64,000 bases of DNA from Colwellia hornerae (GTDB taxonomy: Bacteria; Pseudomonadota; Gammaproteobacteria; Enterobacterales; Alteromonadaceae). Shown here piece by piece: positions 20,011-29,582 of the stretch (position 1 is the first letter of the stretch; each line of letters begins with the position of its first letter). The notes below the pieces were generated by a model, which was given only the letters and a program-made list of their open reading frames with translations, had not been told where the DNA came from and searched no databases. A program made the position numbers and the translations under genes. The stretch spans positions 62,001 to 126,000 of the forward strand of contig NZ_VOLR01000003.1 in assembly GCF_007954355.1 (NCBI RefSeq). Reading direction: 5' to 3'.

Positions 20011-20039
20011 CGGCTCCATTGCAGAATGCATTGGAGCCG
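20011..20039 (+). terminator. Hairpin after bamB
   Basis: A 13-bp stem, CGGCTCCATTGCA with TGCATTGGAGCCG, with one mismatch and loop GAA, is followed by TTGTTTG. The T-run is interrupted, so termination may be partial and leave some read-through into der. Confidence 0.65.
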
Positions 20040-20119
20040 TTGTTTGTTATTAAATAGAGTAAAAGTTTTGCATTTTGCATAACGGTGTTTACTCTACAAA
20101 TGAATTTATAGAGGTAAAC

Positions 20120-21580
20120 ATGCTTCCAGTTGTTGCACTTGTCGGACGTCCTAATGTTGGCAAATCGACGTTATTTAACCGATTAACCCGAAGCCGTGAT
20201 GCTCTCGTAGCAGATTATCCTGGCTTAACGCGTGATCGCCAATATGGCCAAGCGAAAGTAGAAGACCACCCTTTTATTGTTATTGATACCGGCGGTATTA
20301 ATGGCAATGAACAAGGTATTGATGCATTAATGGCCGAACAGTCATTGATGGCGATAGCCGAAGCTGATGCCGTTTTATTTATGGTTGATGCCCGTGATGG
20401 TTTAACATCAGCGGATATCGGTATAGCTGACTATCTTCGCAAACAAAATAAAAAAATATTTTTGGTGGCGAATAAAGTTGATGGTATCGATGCTGATTCT
20501 GCCGTTGCTGAGTTTTATGAGTTATCACTGGGTGATACCGTTCATAAAATTGCCGCTGCCCATGGCCGTGGTGTTACACAATTATTAACATTGGCATTAA
20601 CACCTCATATAGAAGCGCTTGGTGAAGCTCGTGAAAACGACGAGTTTGATGGAACACAGGAATTTTCAGCTAAAACTGATGAAGAAAAAATTGCTGAAGC
20701 ACCATTTGAAAATGATAAAATCAAACTTGCCATTATTGGTAAGCCTAATGTGGGTAAGTCAACACTGACTAACCGTATATTAGGTGAAGACCGTGTTGTT
20801 GTTTTTGATGCGCCGGGTACCACTCGCGATAGTGTTTATATCCCGATGGAACACGATGGACGTGAATATACGCTTATTGATACTGCGGGTATTCGTCGTC
20901 GTAAAAATGTTACTGACGTTGTTGAAAAGTACTCAGTTATCAAAACCCTACGCGCTATTGAAGATGCCAACGTTTGTTTGTTAATCATTGATGCTCGCGA
21001 AGGTATTACCGATCAAGACTTAAGTTTACTTGGCTTTATTTTAGAAGCCGGTCGTTCGTTAGTGCTAGCGGTTAATAAATGGGATGGTTTAGAAGAACAT
21101 GTTAAAGATCGTATTAAAACTGAACTAGATCGTCGCTTAGGTTTTATTGATTTTGCGCGTATTCATTTTATTTCAGCCTTACACGGTACAGGTGTTGGCC
21201 ATTTATACGAGTCGGTTGAAGAAGCTTTCATTTCTGCCACGAAACGTATTTCTACTTCAATGGTAACCAAAATATTAGATATGGCTACGTTTGATCATCA
21301 ACCACCGATGAGTCAAGGGCGCCGTATTAAGCTTAAGTATGCACATGCGGGTGGATATAATCCGCCAATTATTGTTATTCATGGTAACTTAGCGAAAAAA
21401 CTTCCTGTTTCATATAAACGTTATTTGATGAATTATTACCGTAAATCATTAAAAATAATGGGTACACCGATTAGAATTGAATTTAGAGAAACAAGTAACC
21501 CGTTTGCCGGCAAGAAGAAGTTGACTTATACCGAGCAAAAGAAAATGGCGAGAGCTACGGAAGGTTACAAAAAGGACTAA
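20120..21580 (+). CDS. der: Ribosome biogenesis GTPase Der (EngA)
   Basis: A 486-residue essential GTPase with two tandem G domains and a C-terminal KH-like domain, needed for 50S ribosomal subunit maturation. P-loops are GRPNVGKST (near residue 9) and GKPNVGKST (near 205); the matching DTGG and DTAG switch II and NKVD/NKWD specificity motifs are all present. I start at the ATG at 20120, preceded by GAGGT, giving the family N-terminus [16 protein letters not shown]; a frame-open extension of 15 codons upstream is not part of the protein. Confidence 0.97.
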   Translation: MLPVVALVGRPNVGKSTLFNRLTRSRDALVADYPGLTRDRQYGQAKVEDHPFIVIDTGGINGNEQGIDALMAEQSLMAIAEADAVLFMVDARDGLTSADIGIADYLRKQNKKIFLVANKVDGIDADSAVAEFYELSLGDTVHKIAAAHGRGVTQLLTLALTPHIEALGEARENDEFDGTQEFSAKTDEEKIAEAPFENDKIKLAIIGKPNVGKSTLTNRILGEDRVVVFDAPGTTRDSVYIPMEHDGREYTLIDTAGIRRRKNVTDVVEKYSVIKTLRAIEDANVCLLIIDAREGITDQDLSLLGFILEAGRSLVLAVNKWDGLEEHVKDRIKTELDRRLGFIDFARIHFISALHGTGVGHLYESVEEAFISATKRISTSMVTKILDMATFDHQPPMSQGRRIKLKYAHAGGYNPPIIVIHGNLAKKLPVSYKRYLMNYYRKSLKIMGTPIRIEFRETSNPFAGKKKLTYTEQKKMARATEGYKKD

Positions 21581-21617
21581 AAATTTAAGTCTTTTTAATA
21601 ATAAGTTAATATTACTG

Positions 21618-21642
21618 AAGCCAATCATTTGATTGGCTTTTT
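21618..21642 (+). terminator. Rho-independent terminator of der
   Basis: AAGCCAATC (21618-21626), loop ATTT, GATTGGCTT (21631-21639), then TTT. Its stem has the same sequence as the maeA terminator at 10987. Confidence 0.9.
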
Positions 21643-21686
21643 GCTAAGTGCTACATTTAAAAACCTTATTCTTAAATGTTAACATT

Positions 21687-22370
21687 ATGACAGCCACTCC
21701 TAAAAAAATTGCGTTGGTTAACCGCTTAGACAGAAACCTTGGCTTATTGCAGTCAGGTTCAACTATCACCATCGATATAGCGACACCTGCTGGACAAAAA
21801 GCAAAATTTCGCAGTACCTTCATCGGCTATCTCCCTAAGCATTATGTTTTAGTGCAATTCCCTGATGCAAATAAATTAGGAAATTTTTCTCAATATATTA
21901 CACAAGGGGCTAGTATTACCGTGCGAGGTTTAATTGAAGGGCATGAAGGCGCTGTGGTTGCTTTTGTGAGTAATGTTAAAAAAACCTTACAGATTCCATC
22001 GAGATTAATTGTCTTGGATTTCCCGCGTTCAGTCAGTTTACAAAGTTTACGTTCGGCGATGCGCATTGATACTGACATTATTGCTAAGATCAAAATTGCC
22101 AAAGAATATTGGCAAGCGACTATCATAGATATTTCGGTTAATGGCTGCCAAGTTTTGATCAATAACGGTGAGTCGTTAGTGATGGAAAAAGATAAATGTG
22201 TCGAATTAGTCGTTGAAGACTTTCAAGGATTAGGAAACTTAAAGTTTTCTGCAGAAACTTGTAGCTATAAATCACAAGCTAATGGTCTTTGTATTGGTTT
22301 AAAGTTTGAAGAAAAAAGCAAAGCCTCGGTAATAAAGTTACTCCAGCATGCCGTTATTGCTGAAAATTAA
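21687..22370 (+). CDS. PilZ domain protein, YcgR/flagellar-brake-like
   Basis: A 227-residue cytoplasmic protein with an N-terminal YcgR-like beta domain (about 10-110) and a C-terminal PilZ domain (about 115-225). The c-di-GMP-binding residues are visible: an arginine-rich RSAMRID (RxxxR type) and DISVNGCQV (the [D/N]-x-S-x-x-G motif). It may couple c-di-GMP to motility or another output; the two diguanylate cyclases near 40 kb are possible suppliers. I start at the ATG at 21687; a GTG 39 bases upstream is possible but sits close to the der terminator. Its end overlaps convergent xseA by 4 bases. Confidence 0.85.
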   Translation: MTATPKKIALVNRLDRNLGLLQSGSTITIDIATPAGQKAKFRSTFIGYLPKHYVLVQFPDANKLGNFSQYITQGASITVRGLIEGHEGAVVAFVSNVKKTLQIPSRLIVLDFPRSVSLQSLRSAMRIDTDIIAKIKIAKEYWQATIIDISVNGCQVLINNGESLVMEKDKCVELVVEDFQGLGNLKFSAETCSYKSQANGLCIGLKFEEKSKASVIKLLQHAVIAEN

Positions 22371-23710
22371 ACCTTGTCGGTAACTTGGCTGAAAATGCGT
22401 CCATCACTGACTTCAATAGATATCTTATCGCCAAGAGCCACTTGATCTTTTGTGCGAATAATTTGCTGACGACTATTTCTACTGACACTATAGCCACGGG
22501 CAATAGTCGCGAGTGGGCTAACAATATTGAGCTGTTCAATAACGTTAACAAAATGTTCAGTTTTGTTGTTTAAGTTCACCTGTAATGCTCGTTGTAATCT
22601 TTCATCTAAGTGGCGCAAAGTACTTTGATGTTGAGTAATCACTTTTGTTGGTTCAAAATGCTGTAAATCCCGAGCTAATTTTTCAGGCTTTTGTCTAAAA
22701 CGCGCCAATTCACGCTTTATTGCACTATCTAAGCGAATATTTAATTCATCTGACTTTTGCTGGTGTTGCTGAAGTTTCCTTTCAGGATGGACTTGCGTTA
22801 AGCGATGATTAAGGTTTTGTAGGCTTGAGTTATCTTGTTTAACTTTTTGAATAAATAACTGCTGAACACGTGTTGACCATTCTTGTAAGCGACTTTGTAA
22901 TTCACTGTTGTCTTGCGAAACAAGTTCTGCCGCTGCAGAGGGCGTTGGTGCTCTTAAATCAGCAACGAGATCACTTAAGGTTGTGTCTATCTCGTGACCG
23001 ACAGCGCTGATAATGGGAATTCGGCTATGAAAAATAGCGTTGACTACGTCTTCTTCATTAAAGCTCCATAAGTCTTCTAGAGAGCCACCACCACGACCAA
23101 CAATTAATACTTGGCATTCTTCGCGTTGATTAGCGATATCAATAGCATGAACAATGTCATGTTTAGCATGCTCGCCTTGCACAAGTGCTGGGTATATAAC
23201 TATGGTTATAGCGGGGTTACGCCTTTGTAAGACAGAAATAATATCTTTGACTGCAGCGCCGGTTGGCGAAGTCACTATGCCAACCGTGGTAATATTTCTA
23301 GGAATGGCTTGTTTGAACTGTTGAGCAAATAAGCCTTGGGCATTTAACTTACTTTTTAATTGCTCAAATTGTTGTCGTAATAAGCCTTCACCGGCATCTT
23401 CCATCATTTCAATAATTAATTGAAAATCACCACGCGGCTCATACAAAGAAACTTTGGCTCGCACTAACACCTGTTGGCCGTTGCGAGGCGCTGAACCACC
23501 CGCTAACTTAACTCGTCGGTTGTTACCTTTAAACATCGCGCAACGCACTTGTGATTTACTGTCTTTGAGTGATAAATACCAATGGCCTGAGCTAGCGGCA
23601 ATGAAATTTGATATTTCACCAGATAACCATACGGTATTAAGTTCACTTTCTAGCATGAACTTAACTTTTCTGGTCAGTTCACTTACCTGTAAAATGTGCT
23701 GCGTAGCCAT
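22367..23710 (-). CDS. xseA: Exodeoxyribonuclease VII large subunit
   Basis: A 447-residue nuclease subunit with the E. coli-like order: an N-terminal OB-fold (about 1-100, ending in VRAKVSLYEPRGDFQL), the catalytic domain with TSPTGAAVKDI, VGRGGGSLEDLWSFNEE and SAVGHEIDTTLSDLVAD, then a long coiled-coil region and a C-terminal segment ARGYSVSRN. With XseB it degrades single-stranded DNA. It is divergent from guaB, the same arrangement as in E. coli. Confidence 0.96.
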   Translation of the reverse strand: MATQHILQVSELTRKVKFMLESELNTVWLSGEISNFIAASSGHWYLSLKDSKSQVRCAMFKGNNRRVKLAGGSAPRNGQQVLVRAKVSLYEPRGDFQLIIEMMEDAGEGLLRQQFEQLKSKLNAQGLFAQQFKQAIPRNITTVGIVTSPTGAAVKDIISVLQRRNPAITIVIYPALVQGEHAKHDIVHAIDIANQREECQVLIVGRGGGSLEDLWSFNEEDVVNAIFHSRIPIISAVGHEIDTTLSDLVADLRAPTPSAAAELVSQDNSELQSRLQEWSTRVQQLFIQKVKQDNSSLQNLNHRLTQVHPERKLQQHQQKSDELNIRLDSAIKRELARFRQKPEKLARDLQHFEPTKVITQHQSTLRHLDERLQRALQVNLNNKTEHFVNVIEQLNIVSPLATIARGYSVSRNSRQQIIRTKDQVALGDKISIEVSDGRIFSQVTDKV

Positions 23711-23800
23711 AAAATACTTATTTTATTTAATGTTAAGCATTATTATATATTTCTTTAAACTATCTAGGGGTATTTATTTTAGTTTATCGTTAAATTTAAG

Positions 23801-23829
23801 TTGTTCTTAAAGCACAAAACGGTTAAAAT
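23801..23829 (+). promoter_or_regulatory. Candidate guaB promoter
   Basis: TTGTTC (23801-23806), 17-bp spacer and TAAAAT (23824-23829), 51 bases before the guaB ATG. In E. coli the guaBA promoter lies in the same place, opposite xseA. Confidence 0.6.
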
Positions 23830-23878
23830 TCTGCCGCAATATTCACTCCCTAACCAACCTTTTTAGAGAGATGTTGCG

Positions 23879-25351
23879 ATGCTAAGAATTGCCCAAGAAG
23901 CACTAACTTTTGATGATGTATTACTTGTACCTGCTCATTCAGAAGTACTCCCACATACGGCCGATTTAAAAACTAAATTAACCCGTAAAATTAATTTAAA
24001 TATACCTATGGTATCTGCATCTATGGATACAGTTACCGAAGCACCTTTAGCTATTACCCTAGCGCAAGAAGGTGGTTTAGGTTTTATTCATAAAAATATG
24101 ACCATTGCTGAACAAGCGGCTAACGTATTAAAAGTTAAAAAATACGAAAGTGGTATTGTTTCAGACCCCGTTACCGTCAATGCTAACTTCACCATTGAAG
24201 AAGTTATGCATAAAGCCGATGATCTTGGCTTTTCAGGTTTCCCTGTTGTTGATGAAAACGGTAATCTTACTGGTATTATTACTGGCCGTGACTTACGTTT
24301 TGAAACAGACTTAACTAAGCCTGTCTCTGCATTAATGACGCCGAGAGAAAATTTAGTGACAGTTAAAGAAGGCGCCGCACGTGAAGAAATACTCGGTTTA
24401 ATGCACAGCAATCGTATTGAGAAAATTTTAGTGGTTGATGATGCATTCAAGTTAGTGGGTTTGATCACCGCTAAAGATTATCAAAAAGCTGAAAATAAAC
24501 CTAACGCTTGTAAAGATCAATTAGGACGTTTACGAGTTGGTGCTGCAGTTGGTGTAGGCGCGGGTACTGATGAACGGATTGACGCGTTAGTTGCCGCGGG
24601 TGTTGATGTTTTACTGATTGACACTTCACATGGCCATTCGCAAGGTGTGCTTGATCGCGTAAAAGAAACCCGTCAAAAATATCCTGATTTACAAATTGTT
24701 GCCGGTAATGTTGCAACGGGAGCTGGTGCAAGAGCATTAGCCGATGTTGGCGTCGATGCGGTTAAAGTTGGCATAGGCCCAGGGTCAATTTGTACTACGC
24801 GTATTGTTACTGGTGTTGGAGTACCACAATTAACGGCTATCTCTAATGCGGTAGAAGCGCTTAAAGGCACAGGTATTCCTGTTATTGCTGATGGCGGCAT
24901 TCGTTTCTCTGGTGATATTGCTAAGGCACTTGTTGCTGGTGCGCACTGTGTGATGGTGGGTAGTATGTTTGCTGGAACCGAAGAAGCGCCGGGTGAAGTT
25001 GAACTTTATCAGGGTCGTTACTACAAATCTTATCGTGGTATGGGATCTTTAGGCGCAATGAGCCAAAAAGAAGGTTCAAGTGACCGTTATTTCCAAAAAT
25101 CTGATGGTGAAGCTGACAAATTGGTACCTGAAGGTATTGAAGGTCGTGTCGCGTATAAAGGACCTGTTTCGGCAATTATCCACCAGCAGATGGGTGGATT
25201 GCGCTCATCAATGGGGTTAACTGGCTGTAAAGATATTGAGACCATGCGAACTAAGCCTGAGTTTATGAAAATAACCTCGGCAGGTATGGGTGAGTCGCAT
25301 GTCCATGACGTAACCATCACCAAAGAAGCACCCAATTACAGAATGGGGTAA
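23879..25351 (+). CDS. guaB: IMP dehydrogenase
   Basis: A 490-residue enzyme that oxidises IMP to XMP, the committed step to GMP. It is a TIM barrel with two CBS domains inserted (about 93-205). The catalytic cysteine lies in [15 protein letters not shown], and the mobile flap and substrate loop as [10 protein letters not shown] and the later RVAYKGPVS. The length is close to the E. coli enzyme (488). It is followed by guaA after a spacer of about 220 bases. Confidence 0.98.
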   Translation: MLRIAQEALTFDDVLLVPAHSEVLPHTADLKTKLTRKINLNIPMVSASMDTVTEAPLAITLAQEGGLGFIHKNMTIAEQAANVLKVKKYESGIVSDPVTVNANFTIEEVMHKADDLGFSGFPVVDENGNLTGIITGRDLRFETDLTKPVSALMTPRENLVTVKEGAAREEILGLMHSNRIEKILVVDDAFKLVGLITAKDYQKAENKPNACKDQLGRLRVGAAVGVGAGTDERIDALVAAGVDVLLIDTSHGHSQGVLDRVKETRQKYPDLQIVAGNVATGAGARALADVGVDAVKVGIGPGSICTTRIVTGVGVPQLTAISNAVEALKGTGIPVIADGGIRFSGDIAKALVAGAHCVMVGSMFAGTEEAPGEVELYQGRYYKSYRGMGSLGAMSQKEGSSDRYFQKSDGEADKLVPEGIEGRVAYKGPVSAIIHQQMGGLRSSMGLTGCKDIETMRTKPEFMKITSAGMGESHVHDVTITKEAPNYRMG

Positions 25352-25503
25352 CCGAATAGCTTATTTCTTTGCTAGTTAACACAATAGCGGCATCAGCAGT
25401 ACTCACTGACTATCGTCAACTCCGTGCTGCTTCTTTGCTTTTGTGCAAACGAGCTTCGAACATAACTATTGTTAATTGCTTTTGGTCAATGTAAAAAAAT
25501 TCT

Positions 25504-25537
25504 ACAGGCTGAGTTATCAATAAATAACTCAGCCTGT
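25504..25537 (+). promoter_or_regulatory. Perfect 14-bp hairpin in the guaA leader
   Basis: ACAGGCTGAGTTAT (25504-25517), loop CAATAA, and the exact complement ATAACTCAGCCTGT (25524-25537). It ends 33 bases before the guaA ATG. Only a weak T stretch follows (TCATTTTAT). It could be a guaB terminator, an mRNA stability element or a control hairpin for guaA. Confidence 0.6.
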
Positions 25538-25570
25538 TCATTTTATAAATAAATAAAGTAGGAAAACAAC

Positions 25571-27148
25571 ATGAGTAAAGACATTCATGATCACCGAATA
25601 CTAATTTTAGATTTTGGTTCACAATACACTCAGTTAATTGCTCGTCGTGTACGTGAAATAGGTGTTTATTGTGAGCTTTGGTCTTGGGATGTAACCGAAG
25701 AGCAAATTAAAGGTTTTAACCCAACAGGTATTATCTTAGCTGGCGGCCCTGAGTCAGTCACTGCTGAAAATTCACCTCGTGCACCTGAATATGTTTATAA
25801 CGCCGGAGTTCCGGTTTTAGGTATTTGTTACGGCATGCAAACAATGGCTGAACAACTTGGCGGTGGCGTTGAAAGCTCAACGCATAAAGAGTTTGGTTAT
25901 GCAGCGGTTGAACTTATTGCTAAATCTGCGTTATTCAACAATGTTGAAGACAGTATTGGCGCTAACGGTAATGCTTTACTTGATGTTTGGATGAGTCACG
26001 GTGATAAAGTGTCTGCTATTCCAGCAGGTTTTGTTACGGTTGCACAAACAGCAAGTTGTGCCTATGGCGCAATGGCGAATGAAGAAAAGCAATTCTACGG
26101 GGTACAGTTTCATCCTGAAGTGACGCACACTAAACAAGGTTTACGTATTTTAGAAAACTTTGTTGTTGAAATTTGTCAGTGTGAGAAATTATGGACTTCA
26201 TCATCAATCATTGATGATGCTATCGCAAAAATGAAAGCCCAAGTTGGTGACGATGAAGTTATCTTAGGTCTTTCAGGCGGCGTCGATTCATCAGTGGTTG
26301 CTATGTTATTACATCGAGCGATCGGCGATAAATTGACCTGTGTATTTGTTGACAATGGTTTACTTCGTTTAGACGAAGGCCAGCAAGTTATGGATATGTT
26401 TGGTGATCACTTTGGCTTAAACATCATTAAAATTGAAGCAGAAGATAGATTTTTAAATCGTTTAGCGGGTGAAAGTGAGCCAGAAGCAAAACGTAAAATT
26501 ATTGGTAATGTTTTTATTGATGTCTTTGAAGAAGAGTCGAATAAGCTAGATAATGCAAAATGGTTAGCACAGGGCACCATTTACCCTGACGTCATTGAAT
26601 CAGCGGCCTCAGCAACGGGCAAAGCACATGTTATTAAATCGCATCATAATGTTGGCGGCTTACCTGATTACATGAAATTAGGCTTAGTAGAGCCCTTACG
26701 TGAATTGTTTAAAGATGAAGTACGTAAAATTGGCTTAGAGCTTGGTTTACCGTATGACATGCTTTACCGTCATCCGTTTCCTGGCCCTGGGTTAGGTGTA
26801 CGTATTTTAGGTGAAGTGAAAAAAGAATATGCTGACCTATTACGTCGTGCCGATGCTATTTTCATTGAAGAATTACACAAGCATGATTTATATACCAAAG
26901 TAAGCCAAGCCTTTACCGTATTCTTACCGGTGAAGTCAGTAGGGGTTATGGGCGACGCACGTAAATATGACTGGGTTGTATCATTACGTTGTGTCGAAAC
27001 TATCGACTTTATGACCGCACGTTGGTCACATCTCCCTTATGATTTCTTAGGGTTAGTCTCTAATCGTATCATTAACGAAATTGATGGTATTTCACGTGTT
27101 GTTTATGATATTTCAGGTAAGCCACCCGCAACGATTGAGTGGGAATAA
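25571..27148 (+). CDS. guaA: GMP synthase (glutamine-hydrolysing)
   Basis: A 525-residue enzyme, the same length as E. coli GuaA, making GMP from XMP, ATP and glutamine. The class I glutaminase domain has the nucleophile in LGICYGMQ and the histidine in QFHPEVTHT. The ATP pyrophosphatase P-loop is [11 protein letters not shown]. The C-terminal dimerisation domain includes [17 protein letters not shown] purine-rich AGTAGGA upstream serves as ribosome-binding site. Confidence 0.98.
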   Translation: MSKDIHDHRILILDFGSQYTQLIARRVREIGVYCELWSWDVTEEQIKGFNPTGIILAGGPESVTAENSPRAPEYVYNAGVPVLGICYGMQTMAEQLGGGVESSTHKEFGYAAVELIAKSALFNNVEDSIGANGNALLDVWMSHGDKVSAIPAGFVTVAQTASCAYGAMANEEKQFYGVQFHPEVTHTKQGLRILENFVVEICQCEKLWTSSSIIDDAIAKMKAQVGDDEVILGLSGGVDSSVVAMLLHRAIGDKLTCVFVDNGLLRLDEGQQVMDMFGDHFGLNIIKIEAEDRFLNRLAGESEPEAKRKIIGNVFIDVFEEESNKLDNAKWLAQGTIYPDVIESAASATGKAHVIKSHHNVGGLPDYMKLGLVEPLRELFKDEVRKIGLELGLPYDMLYRHPFPGPGLGVRILGEVKKEYADLLRRADAIFIEELHKHDLYTKVSQAFTVFLPVKSVGVMGDARKYDWVVSLRCVETIDFMTARWSHLPYDFLGLVSNRIINEIDGISRVVYDISGKPPATIEWE

Positions 27149-27179
27149 ATACCACTTTTATCGCTTATAAATAATGATG

Positions 27180-27210
27180 GCCTTAACATTTAAATGTTAG
27201 GGCTTTTTTT
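27180..27210 (+). terminator. Rho-independent terminator of guaA
   Basis: GCCTTAACATTT pairs with AAATGTTAGGGC (27180-27203, one U-G pair) and is followed by an unbroken run of T. It lies about 30 bases after the guaA stop. Confidence 0.9.
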
Positions 27211-27237
27211 TATTGTTTTGTTTAACTTATTATTGTT

Positions 27238-27275
27238 GTAATGAAGTAATGAAGTAATGAAGTAATGAAGTAATA
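27238..27275. repeat. 8-bp tandem repeat (ATGAAGTA x4)
   Basis: Four exact tandem copies of ATGAAGTA at 27241-27272, with partial copies at both ends. It lies between convergent guaA and the DUF481 gene and is outside any gene. Confidence 0.9.
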
Positions 27276-27375
27276 GGTAATGCAATCTGTAGCGAGAGAC
27301 ACTAGCAATGAAAAGGAAATATATTTAGCCTTCAAAAGGGTTGAAGGCTAAATCAAGCAGCTTAGTTTAGGTCAA

Positions 27376-28161
27376 CTAGAAGCTATAAACGAGCGTTAAC
27401 GCCGTTTGAGTGTTGGTGTTTTCTTTGCCTTCTTCAACATCAGTATTATGATCAACCTTAAAACTAACTTTTAATTGTAACGTTGAAATAAGCTTAGTCG
27501 TTATCGAGCTTTCTGCTTGATAATTACTGTTTTCACCACTTTTAGTCGCATACTTAGCAACAAAACGCTGTTTAAATTTAACATGTTCGTTTAAATTACG
27601 GGTATACAAGGCTTGTGCCTGAATAATAAAAGCAGATTTATTTTCAGTATACTCATTACCATTTTCATCTGCTAAACGTACTACGTCTTTTTTATAACCT
27701 GGTCCAATATCAGCATCAAATGTGCCTGTCTTACTTTCAAACCAACGACGACCCCAACCAGCAGAGATAGAGCTTTGAGTCTCAAATCCGCCAAAACGAT
27801 TATCGTCGTGAGATACATTACCGTAGACGTAGTTAGTTTTTTTAGCGCCAATGGTATAGTTAGTTTGACCAACTATTTTCCATTGTTGGTTTGTTGTTTG
27901 AGAGCGTTGAACACCCTCCTCATCTTCAATTTCGGCTTTACTTGCCAGTAAGTCGAAGCGAACAGTACTGCGCCATAGACCTAATTCATGATCTAAATCG
28001 AAGCCAGCTTTTAAATCAGTGCTTTCATTATCGCCCGTTTTAAATAGTGCGCCTAATTCAGCTGACATGCTTAATGGATCTTTTGGAGCGACTACTTCTT
28101 CGGCAAAAGCATTAAGTGATAAGCTGCCACATAAGGCAACGATTGCTAATTTATTGTTCAT
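27376..28161 (-). CDS. DUF481 family outer-membrane beta-barrel protein
   Basis: A 261-residue exported protein with a clean signal peptide (NNKLAIVALCGSLSLNAFA, cut before EE). The mature part alternates polar and aromatic residues in the way of outer-membrane beta-strands and ends in an aromatic F (LTLVYSF), the usual BAM recognition signal. The GWGRRWFESKTGTFDADIGPGYKKD region matches the DUF481 (YdiY-like) family. Its function is unknown. I start at the ATG at 28161; earlier in-frame ATGs lie inside the mscS gene, with which it overlaps by 11 bases and is probably cotranscribed. Confidence 0.85.
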   Translation of the reverse strand: MNNKLAIVALCGSLSLNAFAEEVVAPKDPLSMSAELGALFKTGDNESTDLKAGFDLDHELGLWRSTVRFDLLASKAEIEDEEGVQRSQTTNQQWKIVGQTNYTIGAKKTNYVYGNVSHDDNRFGGFETQSSISAGWGRRWFESKTGTFDADIGPGYKKDVVRLADENGNEYTENKSAFIIQAQALYTRNLNEHVKFKQRFVAKYATKSGENSNYQAESSITTKLISTLQLKVSFKVDHNTDVEEGKENTNTQTALTLVYSF

Positions 28162-28981
28162 TTTTGGTCTCTTGATTAACATGTACAGAAAGTTGTGGAA
28201 AGGGTATTTCGATGCCAGCATCGTCTAAGGCAATTTTAATTTTTTCAAGCAAGTCACGATGAAGTATCCAGTAGTCGTCTGATTTTACCCAAGGACGAAC
28301 AACAAAGTTTACTGAGCTTTCGGCTAATTCTTGTACACCGATAACAGTTTCTTTTTCTTTTAATACTAATTCGTGCTCGGTGGTCAGTTTAGTGAGTAAT
28401 GCTTTAGTTTTTGCAAGATCAGCGCTGTAACTTACCCCGATAACCAAATCTAATCGGCGCTCAGGCTTGGTTGAAAAATTGGTAATGGTGCTAGAAGTAA
28501 TTTTTCCGTTTGGAATGATCACTGTTTTATTGTCGCCAGTTCTTAACTTCGATGAAAAAATATTAATTTCTTCAACGATACCAGCAATACCGGCTACATC
28601 AATAAAATCACCACTTTTAAAGGGTTTTAAGACGATGAGTAGTACACCGGAAGCAAAGTTAGATAAAGAACCTTGTAAGGCTAAACCAACCGCTAAACCC
28701 GCAGCACCAACAATCGCTACTAAAGAAGAGGTGTTGAACCCTAAGTGGGATATCGCGGCAATAATAGCAACAAAGAACACTACGCCATAAGCAATACTAC
28801 CGACAAAACTAATCACTGCTTTATCTATGTTTTTAAGTGAAAGCATTTTATCTATGCCTTTACGAACGAGTTTTGCCACCCACTTACCGACAATAATAAT
28901 AGCAATTGCAATGCCAAAATCTATCAGATACTGCAGTAATTTAGCTTCGTTTTGTGCGAACCAATCAAGGATCATATCCAT
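28151..28981 (-). CDS. mscS: Small-conductance mechanosensitive channel, MscS family
   Basis: A 276-residue inner-membrane channel, close to E. coli MscS (286). Three N-terminal membrane segments are seen (about 15-37, 60-82, 85-115). The third is the glycine/alanine-rich pore helix GAAGLAVGLALQGSLSNFAS. It is followed by the beta domain with FKSGDFIDVAGIAGIVEEI and VIIPNGKI. Such channels open under hypo-osmotic shock to release solutes. AAAAGGAAC serves as ribosome-binding site. The DUF481 gene overlaps its end. Confidence 0.93.
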   Translation of the reverse strand: MDMILDWFAQNEAKLLQYLIDFGIAIAIIIVGKWVAKLVRKGIDKMLSLKNIDKAVISFVGSIAYGVVFFVAIIAAISHLGFNTSSLVAIVGAAGLAVGLALQGSLSNFASGVLLIVLKPFKSGDFIDVAGIAGIVEEINIFSSKLRTGDNKTVIIPNGKITSSTITNFSTKPERRLDLVIGVSYSADLAKTKALLTKLTTEHELVLKEKETVIGVQELAESSVNFVVRPWVKSDDYWILHRDLLEKIKIALDDAGIEIPFPQLSVHVNQETKNEQ

Positions 28982-29195
28982 AATATTAGTGTTCCTTTTA
29001 ATGTTATTAATTTTAAAATGCGACCCATTATACAGTAATTTTTTTTATTGAAAAACCCTCCGCAACAAAATAGCTGAGTTATCAATAATGTTTTATAAAA
29101 AAAGACGATGGGTAATGATCAAAAGGAGAAGGGGATGATCGGCTGATAAAGCAATTATTTGGCCAATAGTCGGTTATTATCTTGCCAAGATAAAA
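28982..29195. other. Spacer between mscS and the fba terminator
   Basis: AT-rich sequence that should hold the mscS promoter on the minus strand. No gene or strong repeat is seen here; the tandem units start just beyond it. Confidence 0.4.
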
Positions 29196-29213
29196 AAGGA
29201 GCCGAAGCTCCTT
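29192..29213 (-). terminator. fba terminator, displaced by the tandem duplication
   Basis: On the minus strand AAGGAGC, loop TTCG, GCTCCTT is followed by TTTT (A-run at 29192-29197 on plus). This classic tetraloop terminator now lies about 265 bases after the fba stop. Without the two extra 121-bp units it would lie about 22 bases after it. Confidence 0.9.
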
Positions 29214-29219
29214 AATGTT

Positions 29220-29582
29220 CATGACTAGTCGATGTTATTTTATAATAGCGTTCAGTTTGCCCGCATCATATAAATCAAACATAGTATCTAATGAAATAGG
29301 TTTAATTTTATCTGCATTACCCGAAGCGCCACTTAATACTCATGACTAGTCGATATTATTTTATAATAGCATTCAGTTTGCCCGCATCATATAAATCAAA
29401 CATAGTATCTAATGAAATAGGTTTAATTTTATCTGCATTACCCGAAGCGCCACTTAATACTCATGACTAGCTGATGTTATTTTATAATAGCGTTCAGTTT
29501 GCCCGCATCATATAAATCAAACATAGTATCTAATGAAATAGGTTTAATTTTATCTGCATTACCTGAAGCGCCAAATGAGTCA
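29220..29582. repeat. Three tandem 121-bp units derived from the fba 3' end
   Basis: Units start with ATGACTAG at 29221, 29342 and 29463, exactly 121 bp apart. The third unit is the true 3' end of fba. The other two repeat its last 31 codons, its stop codon and about 25 bases of trailer. Units 1 and 2 differ at only two positions, and the gene copy differs from unit 1 at three. All differences inside the coding-derived part are synonymous (for example AAC/AAT). Because 121 is not a multiple of three, the copies are in different frames. Confidence 0.95.
29221..29462 (-). pseudogene. Two promoterless partial copies of the fba C-terminus
   Basis: Each copy would encode the last 31 residues (from [10 protein letters not shown] to LNAIIK) followed by a TAA, but has no start codon. 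They lie between the intact fba gene and its terminator, so they should be transcribed as an extended 3' untranslated region. Confidence 0.85.

Noticed and set aside
21648-21686. N-terminal extension of the PilZ protein from an upstream GTG
   Set aside because: It begins just after the der terminator, has no ribosome-binding site, and adds residues that are not part of the domain.
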